Assembly (NCBI RefSeq): GCF_014204795.1
Contig: NZ_JACHMB010000001.1
Coordinates: 11,358,501 to 11,422,500, forward strand
DNA: 64,000 nt
Source: Nonomuraea jabiensis
Lineage (GTDB): Bacteria > Actinomycetota > Actinomycetes > Streptosporangiales > Streptosporangiaceae
Direction of reading: 5' to 3'
Shown here: positions 15,932 through 25,063 of the stretch, piece after piece
Position numbering within the stretch: position 1 is the stretch's first letter
Layout of the letters: each line of letters begins with the position of its first letter
The notes under the pieces: model-generated
Told to the model about the DNA's origin: nothing
What the model saw: only the letters and a program-made list of their open reading frames with translations
Database searches by the model: none
Program-made: the position numbers and the translations under genes

Positions 15932-17434
15932 TTATCCCCGGTGCGCCTCGAAGCGGAGCGTGCGCGAGACGCCGACCCGGACCGTCGTCCCGGGGGCGAT
16001 GGTGACCGGCTCGTTCGGCGGGATGTCGTAGAAGTTGGGGTCACCGGGCGGCTGGATCTGGGTGCCGTTGACCGAGCCCAGGTCGACCAGGTTGACATCC
16101 CACCCGTCGAGCGCCACCCGCAGGTGGCGGCGCGACACCGAGCCGTCCGGACTGGTCACCTTGGCGGGCCTGGCGGTGCCGCCGGCCACCTCGGGCGCCC
16201 GCTCGGGGTCGCGGCCCAGCAGGTAGTCGCTCTCCAGCGGCAGCGCGGTACCGTCGTCGAGGATGAGCACCCCGAGCGACGGGCGCGGCCCCTTGTAGGG
16301 GACGAGGGTGCGCTGCACCAGCGCGATGCCGCACACCGCGCAGTAGGGCGAGCGGGGGTCGTTGAAGTGGTCGTTCTTGCAGTCGACGCCGTAGACCAGG
16401 GGCCGGTCGCCGTGGTCCTGCTGCTGCTCCTGCGGCGGCTGGCCCGGGTGGTCGAAGTGGTCGGGCGGGCCGAGCAGGGGCGGCGCGGGCTGGTCGAAGT
16501 GGTCGGACGGGCCCAGGTGCTGCGGCATCGGCTGGTCGGCCACGCCGTTGCCGGGGGGCGGCTCGTCGTAGGAGGGGAACTGCTGCTGCTCGGGCAGCGA
16601 CTGCGGCTGCTCCTGCGGCGGCTGGAAGAAGGGGGCCGGCTGCTCCTGCGGCGTGTGGTAGGGCGGCTGGTCCTGAGGCTGCCCGTAGGGCGGCTGGTCC
16701 TGGGGCGGACCGTACGGCGACTGATCCTGGGACGGGCCGTACGGTGGCTGGTCCTGGGACGAAAGGTATGACGGCTGCTCCGCCACCGGCGCGGGCTGCG
16801 GGCCCGACGGCGGCCCCGGCACGACCGGCGGCTGGTCGGCCAGCGGGTACGGCGGCCGTTCCACCGGCGCGGGCGGCTGCTGGACCAGGTCGGCCTCGAG
16901 ATGGATGGCCGTGGCGGGCATCTCGCTGGTGAGCGGCCTGGACGGGGCGAGTGCCGAGGACTGCTCGGTGAGGTCGCCCACGAGGCCGCCGCCGTGCACC
17001 ACGCCGCCGTCGAAGCGGACCGCGGGGTGCGGGGTGCCGGCGCCGGGCAGGCTCAGCTCGACCCGCTCGACGGGCCCGGTGACGAGCCGGTCGGCCCACG
17101 TCAGCGAGTCGCTGCCGGCCAGGCGCGTCTCACCGCCCGGGGTGCCGATGGTGGCCGCGGCCGAGCCGCTGACCAGGACGGCCACGCCTTCTCCGACCCG
17201 GCCGGCGACGGCGCAGGTGGCCGGGTCGCCCGCCATGTTGGCCGCGAGCACCTGAGCGGCGCGGCGGGCCAGCGCCCTGCCGTCGCCGCCGGACGCGGCC
17301 GTCTCGCGCAGCGCGTCGAGCAGGTCGTCGGCGGCGGCCTCGCCGGCGTCGCACACCAGCAGCAGCCCGCCCGCGTAGGCGACCAGCCCGTTACCGGGAA
17401 GCGGACGCACCACTCCGAAGCCCTGGCCAGTCAT
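15932..17434 (-). CDS. FHA-domain protein with Gln/Pro-rich repeats
   Basis: A 500-aa protein. Residues about 1-150 form a PP2C/serine-phosphatase-like N-terminal region (VRPLPGNGLVAYAGGLLLVCDAG). Residues about 185-345 are a Pro/Gln/Asp linker with repeated QDQPPYG-type units. A CxxxH...CAVCG zinc ribbon follows (CKNDHFNDPRSPYCAVCG). The C-terminal FHA domain (about 405-500) has the phosphothreonine-binding pattern LLGRDPER, SVSRRHLRVAL and DLGSVNGTQI. It probably reads phosphothreonine signals of Ser/Thr kinases; no kinase is in the window. SD GGGAGG precedes the ATG. Confidence 0.85.
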   Translation of the reverse strand: MTGQGFGVVRPLPGNGLVAYAGGLLLVCDAGEAAADDLLDALRETAASGGDGRALARRAAQVLAANMAGDPATCAVAGRVGEGVAVLVSGSAAATIGTPGGETRLAGSDSLTWADRLVTGPVERVELSLPGAGTPHPAVRFDGGVVHGGGLVGDLTEQSSALAPSRPLTSEMPATAIHLEADLVQQPPAPVERPPYPLADQPPVVPGPPSGPQPAPVAEQPSYLSSQDQPPYGPSQDQSPYGPPQDQPPYGQPQDQPPYHTPQEQPAPFFQPPQEQPQSLPEQQQFPSYDEPPPGNGVADQPMPQHLGPSDHFDQPAPPLLGPPDHFDHPGQPPQEQQQDHGDRPLVYGVDCKNDHFNDPRSPYCAVCGIALVQRTLVPYKGPRPSLGVLILDDGTALPLESDYLLGRDPERAPEVAGGTARPAKVTSPDGSVSRRHLRVALDGWDVNLVDLGSVNGTQIQPPGDPNFYDIPPNEPVTIAPGTTVRVGVSRTLRFEAHRG

Positions 17435-17778
17435 GCGTCCTCCCTCATGACGACGGCGCTGCGCTGCTCATCGGTGCCCTCGCTGCGCTCGGTCACTCGT
17501 TTCTCCTCCCCGGAAGCCGGCGAAATTACGGCACCCGCACTGCCGTGCTGGCCACCAGCCATACGCATACCCAGACGAAGGGGCCGTGCCGCGGCCACGT
17601 CGTCTCGATTCGGTGAACCGGTGGACCGCAACAAACCCCTTAACTGTGCAAGTTTGGCCAAACAGAACACTATCGGCCAGTCGTCACATCGCAGTAACCG
17701 GCCGCAGTCGGCTCCGGCCGCCCGAAACTGCTGGACACGACCCTATCCATGGCCCGCCGCTTAAACGAGTGGGACAAA
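17435..17778. other. Gene-free stretch upstream of the FHA gene
   Basis: About 340 bases between the S2P gene and the FHA gene, both on the minus strand. A 79-codon frame (17431-17670) ends in ATGA overlap with the FHA start, but its composition and lack of any motif or SD argue against it being real. No terminator or promoter was recognised with confidence. Confidence 0.4.
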
Positions 17779-18936
17779 TCAGACGCCCGTGAAAACCCGG
17801 TTAACATCGGCCGTGGCGAGCACCCCGTAGATCTCGCCGCCCCGTTCCACCAGGAGATACTCGCTGCCCGGGGCCTCGCGCATGGCGTCGATGAGCGGCT
17901 CTCCGGTCAGGTCGGCCGCGAGCACCATGGTGGGCTCCAGGGACTTGGCGACCGAGCCGGCGCTCACCCAGGGGCGGCGGTGCTCGGGGGTGGCCTGGAC
18001 GGCGGCCTCGTTCACGATCGCCAGGGGCCGGCCTTCGTGGCCGACCACGACGAGGGCGCCCGCGTTGCGCTCGGCGGCCTGCCGCAGCGCCTCCGACAGC
18101 GGCGTCTCGGCGGTCACCGGGATCGCCCTGCGCGCCAGCGCGCGGGCGTTGACCTGCGGGATCCTGGCGCGGATCTTGGCCACGCGCAGCGACTGGCTCG
18201 CGCCGAGCCAGATGAACGACGCCAGCACGAACGGCCACAGCAGTTCCATCGTGTCGATGTCCTGGCCGCCCTGCAGGGTCGTGGCGATCGAGAACACGAC
18301 GAGCAGCACGGCCAGCACGCGGCCGCCCCAGGCCGCGACGATGGTGCCGGAGCTGGGGTTCTTGGTCAGCTGCCAGACGCCGGCGCGCAGCATCCGGCCG
18401 CCGTCCAGGGGCAGGCCGGGCAGCAGGTTGAACACGCCGACGATGAGGTTGGCCATCCACAGCTGCCAGATGAGCACCTCGGGGATGCCGCCGCCGTTGA
18501 TCACGTAGACGTCGGCGGCCAGGCCGAGCCCGGCCAGGCCCAGCGACAGCGCCGGCCCCGCCGCGGCGACCAGGAACTCCTTGGCCGGCGTGGGCGGCTC
18601 CTTCTCGATCTCCGACACGCCGCCGAGCAGGTAGAGGGTGATCCTGCGCACCGGCAGGCCGTAGAACTTGGCCAGCACGCTGTGGGCCAGCTCGTGCAGC
18701 AGCACCGACACGTACAGCAGCACCGCGAACACGAACGCGACCGCGTAGGCGGCCGTCCTGTCGAGCTCGGGCAGCATCTGGCTCACCTGGCGCTCGAACG
18801 CCCAGGTGATGAAGGCCGCCACGATGAACCATGTCCACGAGACGTACACCGGAATGCCGAACGGCTTCCCCATCCGAAGACCGGAGAACTCCCGCCGCGG
18901 GCTCTGCTCGCTCACTGCACTCCTTGATACGTCCAT
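17779..18936 (-). CDS. Site-2 protease (M50) with C-terminal CBS domains
   Basis: Intramembrane zinc metalloprotease, 385 aa. The metal site is HELAH at about residue 78 in LLHELAHSVLAKFYG, with the second motif LPLDGGRML at about 172. Five or six membrane helices surround these. Two CBS motifs follow (about 245-385: VTAETPLSEALRQAA and GALVVVGHEGRPLAIV), which in this subfamily sense nucleotides and control activity. It would cleave a membrane-bound anti-sigma factor or similar substrate; none is adjacent. Start at the GTG/ATG near 18936. Divergent from the RecB-type nuclease gene. Confidence 0.93.
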   Translation of the reverse strand: MDVSRSAVSEQSPRREFSGLRMGKPFGIPVYVSWTWFIVAAFITWAFERQVSQMLPELDRTAAYAVAFVFAVLLYVSVLLHELAHSVLAKFYGLPVRRITLYLLGGVSEIEKEPPTPAKEFLVAAAGPALSLGLAGLGLAADVYVINGGGIPEVLIWQLWMANLIVGVFNLLPGLPLDGGRMLRAGVWQLTKNPSSGTIVAAWGGRVLAVLLVVFSIATTLQGGQDIDTMELLWPFVLASFIWLGASQSLRVAKIRARIPQVNARALARRAIPVTAETPLSEALRQAAERNAGALVVVGHEGRPLAIVNEAAVQATPEHRRPWVSAGSVAKSLEPTMVLAADLTGEPLIDAMREAPGSEYLLVERGGEIYGVLATADVNRVFTGV

Positions 18937-19030
18937 TACGTGCTGTTGCTGCCTTGATGCTACGCGCCGGATCGGTGATCATCGTGGCGCGAAGGCTATT
19001 CTGTCGGGGTCTTGACCTAGAGTGCGGTGC

Positions 19031-19891
19031 ATGACGTTGACCGAACCGGTGATCATCGGAGCTCTCTCCCCGTCCCGGGCGGGCGATTTCATGACCTGTC
19101 CGCTGCTCTACCGCTTCCGGGTGATCGACCAGCTCCCCGAGAAGCCTTCGCAGGCGGCGGTGCGGGGCACGGTGGTGCACGCGGTCCTGGAGCGGCTCTA
19201 CGACCTCCCGGCGCCGCGGCGTTCGGTCCAGGCGGCGCTGGAGCTCCTGGAGCCACAGTGGCAGCGGCTGCTGGACGAGGACCCGCAATACGCGCAGATG
19301 TTCGCCGACGAGGCCGAGCAGGCCGAGTGGCTGGTGCAGGCGCGCGGCATGCTGGAGCGCTACTTCACGCTGGAGGACCCGACGCGGCTGGAGCCCGCCG
19401 AGCGCGAGCTCTACGTGGAGGCGGTCCTCGACGGGGGGCTCATGCTGCGCGGCTACGTCGACCGGCTCGACGTGGCGCCGACCGGCGAGGTCCGGGTGGT
19501 CGACTACAAGACCGGCAGCGCGCCGGGCCCCGACTTCGAGGCCAAGGCGCTGTTCCAGATGAAGTTCTACGCCCTGGTGCTGTGGCGGCTGCGCGGCCAG
19601 GTGCCTCGGCTGCTGCAATTGGTCTACCTGGGCGGGCAGGGCGAGGTGCTGCGCTACGCCCCGGACGAGGCCGACCTGCTGGCCACCGAGCGCAAGGTGA
19701 TGGCGCTGTGGACGGCGATCGAGCGGTCGCTGGAGTCGGGCGAGTGGCGTGCCCGCCGCAGCCGCCTGTGCGACTGGTGCGACCACCAGGCCCTGTGCCC
19801 GGAGTTCGGCGGCACACCCCCGCCGATCCCCGCCCGCCAGCCGGGCGACACCACCCGCACCCACCGCCGCGCCGCCACCGACGAACTCTGA
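19031..19891 (+). CDS. RecB-family PD-(D/E)XK nuclease (Cas4/AddB-like)
   Basis: A 286-aa nuclease of the RecB/Cas4 group. Active-site blocks: RGTVVHAVLERLYD (His), RGYVDRLDVA (Asp), and VVDYKTGSAPG (the D..DxK core). Cys in FMTCPLLYRF near the N-terminus and CDWCDHQALC near the C-terminus match the four-cysteine Fe-S cluster of Cas4 and AddB proteins. It is a stand-alone domain with no helicase attached and no CRISPR genes nearby, and a counterpart sits next to trmI in mycobacteria (Rv2119), so a house-keeping repair role is likely. ATG at 19031; a GTG at 19022 is possible. Confidence 0.92.
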   Translation: MTLTEPVIIGALSPSRAGDFMTCPLLYRFRVIDQLPEKPSQAAVRGTVVHAVLERLYDLPAPRRSVQAALELLEPQWQRLLDEDPQYAQMFADEAEQAEWLVQARGMLERYFTLEDPTRLEPAERELYVEAVLDGGLMLRGYVDRLDVAPTGEVRVVDYKTGSAPGPDFEAKALFQMKFYALVLWRLRGQVPRLLQLVYLGGQGEVLRYAPDEADLLATERKVMALWTAIERSLESGEWRARRSRLCDWCDHQALCPEFGGTPPPIPARQPGDTTRTHRRAATDEL

Positions 19892-20002
19892 CCCACCCCG
19901 CCACCCCACCCGGCACCTGCGCGCGGGGGTTTGAGGGCGGATGGGTGGCAATCCTCCCGAGGGAGGAGGTTACGGGCTTTCACCTGGGCCTACAGTGAAG
20001 CG

Positions 20003-21178
20003 GTGCGCATAGACCGGACCACGTTCCACGACGCGGTGCTCGCCGGGGTGGTGGCCGCGGCGTCGGTGGCGATGTTCGTGCTCTACGGCCCCGACCGCCT
20101 GCAGGCGCAGGGTCTGGCGGTGGACGGCATGCGCGCCCCCGACCCGCTGGGCGGGCTCCTGGTGGTGCTGGCGTGCGTGCCCGTGGCGGCGCGCAGGCGG
20201 TGGCCGCTGGCGGCGATGTGCGCCGAGCTGGTGCCCGAGACGCTGCTGAGCGTGCTCGGCTACGGGACCGGGGTCTCGGGGCTGGCCGGGCTGGTGCTGC
20301 TGTACTCGGTGGCCTCCTACCGCGGGCTGGCGATGGCGCTGGCGGGGCTGCTGATCTCGATGGTGACGTACGTGCTGGGCGCCCTGGCGGGCCCGGTCAG
20401 GGCGACGAGCTGGAGCGAGCACGTCGTGGTGGCCGTGGTGCTGGTGGCGGTGTGGGGCGCGGGGCGGAGCCTGCGGCTGCGGCGGGCGTACCTGGACGAG
20501 CTCAAGGACCGGGCGGAGCGGCTGGAGCGGGCGCGCGCGGCCGACACGAGGGCGGCCCGCGCCGAGGAGCGTTCGCGGATCGCCCGCGAGCTGCACGACG
20601 TGGTGGCCCACCACGTCAGCGTGATGACCGTGCAGGCGGCCGCGGCGCGCAGGGTGCTGGCCTCCGATCCCGACCTGGCGCGCGAGGCGCTGTCGGCGAT
20701 CGAGCACACCGGCCGGATGGCGATGGCGGAGATGCGCAGCATCGTCGGCGTCCTGCGTACCGACGCCCGCGCCGAGCTGGGCCCGCAGCCCGGCGTGCAG
20801 GATCTGCCGGTGCTGGTGGAGCAGATGCGGGAGGCGGGGCTGGCGACCCGGCTGATCGTGGAGGGCGAGCCGCGGCCGCTGCCCGCCGGGGTCGACCTGG
20901 CCGCCTACCGGCTGGCCCAGGAGGGGCTGACGAACAGCCTGCGGCACGCCGGGGCGGGGGCCAAGGCCGTGGTGACCGTCCGCCACGACCCCCGTGAGCT
21001 GGACGTACGGGTGCAGGACGACGGGCTGGGCGCGGCCGGGGTGTCCGCGCGGCCAGGGCACGGTTTGGTGGGCATTCGCGAACGGGTCGCACTCTATGGT
21101 GGAATCCTCAACATCGGTCCGCTACCGGGGGGCGGTTTCGAAGTGCGGGCGAGGTTCCCGTTGAAGGACGGCCAATGA
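20003..21178 (+). CDS. Two-component sensor histidine kinase, NarL/DesK type
   Basis: A 391-aa membrane sensor kinase. Four or five hydrophobic helices (about 8-165) form the input part, followed by a short coiled coil (LKDRAERLERARAADTRAARAE). The HisKA_3 dimerisation helix has the phospho-acceptor His198 in ARELHDVVAHHVSV. The ATPase domain has YRLAQEGLTNSLRHA and GHGLVGIRERV. The signal is unknown. The GTG at 20003 is chosen as the start of the first hydrophobic helix region. Its end overlaps the response regulator by 4 bases (ATGA), so the pair is translationally coupled. Confidence 0.95.
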   Translation: MRIDRTTFHDAVLAGVVAAASVAMFVLYGPDRLQAQGLAVDGMRAPDPLGGLLVVLACVPVAARRRWPLAAMCAELVPETLLSVLGYGTGVSGLAGLVLLYSVASYRGLAMALAGLLISMVTYVLGALAGPVRATSWSEHVVVAVVLVAVWGAGRSLRLRRAYLDELKDRAERLERARAADTRAARAEERSRIARELHDVVAHHVSVMTVQAAAARRVLASDPDLAREALSAIEHTGRMAMAEMRSIVGVLRTDARAELGPQPGVQDLPVLVEQMREAGLATRLIVEGEPRPLPAGVDLAAYRLAQEGLTNSLRHAGAGAKAVVTVRHDPRELDVRVQDDGLGAAGVSARPGHGLVGIRERVALYGGILNIGPLPGGGFEVRARFPLKDGQ

Positions 21179-21858
21179 CGATCAGAGTGCTGCTGGTGGA
21201 CGACCAGCCGCTGCTGCGTACGGGATTCCGCCTGATTCTGGAGGCCGAGTCCGACATCACGGTGGTGGGGCAGGCGGGTGACGGCAAGGACGCCATGGAG
21301 CAGACGCGGGCGCTGCTGCCCGACGTGGTGCTGATGGACATCCGCATGCCGGGCGTCGACGGCATCGAGGCGACCCGCAGGATCGTGCGGGAGGCGGCCC
21401 CGACGGCGCACGTGCCGAAGGTGCTGGTGCTGACCACGTTCGACCTGGACGAGTACATCGTGGAGGCGTTGCGCTCGGGCGCGTCCGGGTTCCTGCTGAA
21501 GGACGTGCCGCCCGACGAGCTGGTGCAGGCGATCCGGGTGGTGGCGGCGGGCGACGCGATCGTGGCGCCGAGCGTGACGCGGCGGCTGCTCGACAGGTTC
21601 GCCAAGCGGCTGCCGTCGGCGTACGAGCAGCCCGCTCCGGCCCGGCTGGACCGGCTGACGGAGCGGGAGCTGGAGGTGCTGCGGCTGATCGCCAAGGGAA
21701 TGTCCAACGCGGAGATCGCGGCCAAGCTCGTGGTGAGCGAGACGACGGTCAAGACCCACGTCGGCAACGTGCTGACCAAGCTGGGGCTGCGCGACCGCGT
21801 GCAGGCCGTGGTGCTGGCCTACGAGACGGGGCTGATCACGCCGGGCACGTACTCCTGA
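21175..21858 (+). CDS. Response regulator, NarL/LuxR family
   Basis: A 227-aa DNA-binding regulator and partner of the overlapping kinase gene. Receiver domain 1-125 with acidic pair Asp9/Asp10, phosphorylation site Asp55 in VLMDIRMPGVDG, Thr in VLTTFDLDEYIVEAL and Lys in GFLLKDVPPDEL. LuxR-type HTH at about 160-220: LTERELEVLRLIAKGMSNAEIA and SETTVKTHVGNVLTKLGL. Target genes are unknown; the neighbouring peptide importer is convergent and not obviously controlled by it. The stop codon lies in the stem of a strong terminator. Confidence 0.96.
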   Translation: MTIRVLLVDDQPLLRTGFRLILEAESDITVVGQAGDGKDAMEQTRALLPDVVLMDIRMPGVDGIEATRRIVREAAPTAHVPKVLVLTTFDLDEYIVEALRSGASGFLLKDVPPDELVQAIRVVAAGDAIVAPSVTRRLLDRFAKRLPSAYEQPAPARLDRLTERELEVLRLIAKGMSNAEIAAKLVVSETTVKTHVGNVLTKLGLRDRVQAVVLAYETGLITPGTYS

Positions 21859-21898
21859 GACGGGGGGCGCGCCCGGGCGGGCGCGCCCCCCGTCTCAG
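21855..21898. terminator. Perfect 20-bp bidirectional terminator stem
   Basis: A 20-bp perfect stem (21855-21874 with 21879-21898) closes on a GGGC tetraloop and sits between the response regulator and dppF, which converge. The stem includes the response regulator stop codon TGA. It should end transcripts from both sides. Confidence 0.85.
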
Positions 21899-21905
21899 GA
21901 CACGG

Positions 21906-22930
<1,025 letters not shown>

Positions 22931-22934
<4 letters not shown>

Positions 22935-23959
22935 TGGGTCTCCAGCAGTGGCTTGATCTCGTTCTCCCACAGCTCCCGCCGCTCCGTCCGGTCCATGTGG
23001 CAGCGCACCAGGTGGCCGCCCTGGGTCTGGAGCAGGTCCGGGACCTCGGACTTGGCCTTGCCTCCGGTCCGCTCCGCGTACGGGCAGCGGGGGTGGAAGG
23101 CGCAGCCCGGCGGCACGTTGATCAGCGACGGCGGGGAGCCCTTGATCGGCAGCAGCCGTTCGGTGGGCTCCCGGTCGAGCCGGGGCATCGATCCCAGTAG
23201 ACCCCATGTGTAGGGGTGCTCGGGACGGTAGAAGATGTCGTCGGCGCTGCCGTACTCGATGCACTTGCCCGCGTACATGACCAGGATGTCGTCGGACAGC
23301 TCGGCCACCACGCCCAGGTCGTGGGTGATGATGATCAGCGCGGAGTTGAACTCGCGCTGCAGGTCGACCATGAGGTCGAGGATCTGGGCCTGCACGGTCA
23401 CGTCGAGCGCGGTGGTGGGCTCGTCGGCGATGAGCAGCTCGGGGTCGCACGACAGCGCCATGGCGATCATGGCGCGCTGGCGCATGCCGCCGGAGAACTC
23501 GTGCGGGTAGGAGTCGACGCGGCGCTGCGGCTCGGGGATGCCGACCCGGCCGAGCATGTCGATGGCGTGCTTCTTCGCCACGGCCTTGGTGACCTTGTTG
23601 TGGATGCGGTACGCCTCGATGATCTGGTCGCCGACCGTGTAGAACGGGTGCATCGACGACAGCGGATCCTGGAAGATCATCGCCATCTTCTTGCCGCGCA
23701 GCCCGCGCACGTGCTCCTGGGAGGCGCCGACGAGCTCCTCGCCGTCGAGCCAGATCTCGCCGGAGATGTTGGCGCCCTTGCCCTTGTGCAGGCCGAGGAT
23801 GCCGAGGCTGGTGACCGACTTGCCGGAGCCGGACTCGCCGACGATGCCGAGCGTCTTGCCGCGTTCGAGGTCGAACGTCAGCCCGTCGACGGACTTGACC
23901 AGGCCGTCGTCGGTCGGGAAGTGGATCTTGAGGTCCTTGACCTGCAGAAACGCGCTCAT
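22931..23959 (-). CDS. dppD: Peptide ABC transporter ATPase (DppD/OppD)
   Basis: First ATPase of the peptide importer, 342 aa. Walker A GESGSGKSV, Q-loop MIFQDPLSSMHPFYTVGDQ, signature FSGGMRQRAMIAMALS, Walker B LLIADEPTTALDVTVQAQ and IITHDLGVVAEL. The C-terminal motif PPGCAFHPRCPYAE marks the OppD/DppD branch. It overlaps the permease gene dppB at its start (ATGA) and dppF at its end (GTGA), so translation is coupled through the cassette. Confidence 0.95.
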
Positions 23960-24969
23960 GCCAGCCTCACCCTCGGGTCCACGACCGCGTAGAGCAGGTC
24001 GACGATCAGGTTGGCCACGATGATGAAGGCGGCCGCCACCAGGGTGACGCCCATCACCTGGGGCAGGTCGTTGCGCTCGATGGCGTCCCTGGCGTACTTG
24101 CCGATGCCGGGCAGCGAGAACGTGCTCTCGGTCAGCACCGCGCCGCCGAGCAGCAGGCCCAGGTCCAGGCCGAACATGGTCAGCACCGGGGTGAGCGTGG
24201 CTCTCAGCCCGTGTTTGAGCACCACGGCCCGCTCGGGCAGGCCCTTGGCTCTGGCCGTGCGTATGTAGTCCTCGGACATGGTCTCCAGCATGCCCGCCCT
24301 GGTGAGCCGGGCGTAGCCGGCGGCGTACAGGAAGGCGAGCGTGATCCAGGGCAGCATCAGGTTGTTGGCCCAGGTGAGCGGATCCTCGCTGAACGGCACC
24401 CAGTCGGCGACGTCGCCGACGAGGCCGAGCTGGTCACGGAAGATGGCCAGCGAGACGATGCCGGTGAAGAAGATGGGCAGCGACACGCCGGCCAGGGCGA
24501 CGCCCATGGAGATGCGGTCGAAGAAGCTGCCGCGCCGCAGCGCGGACACCACGCCGGTGGCCACGCCGAAGAACACCCACACCACGGCCGCGCCGAGCGC
24601 CAGCGACAGGGTGATCGGTATGCGGTCGAGCAGGTCGGGCAGGACCGGGTTCTGCGTGACGTACGAGTAGCCGAGGCAGGGCGCCGGGCACAGCTCGACG
24701 CCGGGGCCGTAGTTGCGCTCCACGCCGACGAAGATGCCCTTTACGAACCGCCCGTACTGGACCAGGAGCGGGTCGTAGAACCCCAATCGGATCGCCGTAT
24801 CGTGGATGACCTGCTCGTTGGCGGCCTTGCCGACGTAACGAGAGGCGAGGTCGTCAGCGGACATCCCAGCGAGCCGAGGCACGAGGAAGAAGATGGCGAA
24901 CGTCGTGATGCTCACCACGAAGAGCAGCATGACGGCCGCTATCAACCGTCTGAGAATGTATGTGAACAC
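23956..24969 (-). CDS. dppB: Peptide ABC transporter permease (DppB)
   Basis: Inner-membrane permease, 337 aa, with the typical DppB start MFTYILRRLIAAVMLLFVVS and six membrane helices. The conserved cytoplasmic EAA-type loop is TARAKGLPERAVVLKHGLRA, which contacts the ATPases. A large external loop (about residues 30-105) contains two Cys (LCPAPCLGYS). It forms the channel with DppC. It lies 94 bases after the substrate-binding protein gene and overlaps dppD. Confidence 0.95.
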   Translation of the reverse strand: MFTYILRRLIAAVMLLFVVSITTFAIFFLVPRLAGMSADDLASRYVGKAANEQVIHDTAIRLGFYDPLLVQYGRFVKGIFVGVERNYGPGVELCPAPCLGYSYVTQNPVLPDLLDRIPITLSLALGAAVVWVFFGVATGVVSALRRGSFFDRISMGVALAGVSLPIFFTGIVSLAIFRDQLGLVGDVADWVPFSEDPLTWANNLMLPWITLAFLYAAGYARLTRAGMLETMSEDYIRTARAKGLPERAVVLKHGLRATLTPVLTMFGLDLGLLLGGAVLTESTFSLPGIGKYARDAIERNDLPQVMGVTLVAAAFIIVANLIVDLLYAVVDPRVRLA

Positions 24970-25063
24970 TGATCTCGGCCATGGCGGCCGGGCCTCGTGA
25001 GCCCGGCCGCCGGAGCCTTCACCTGCTTTCGACGTACGTGTCCGGCGGGGTCCGCCTGACCGA

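Noticed and set aside
17431..17670. 79-codon frame overlapping the FHA start by ATGA
   Set aside because: No SD, low-complexity sequence and no family; the overlap is likely chance.
19031..19891. Cas4-like nuclease as a sign of CRISPR-Cas
   Set aside because: No repeat-spacer array or other cas gene; a mycobacterial counterpart sits in the same neighbourhood without CRISPR.
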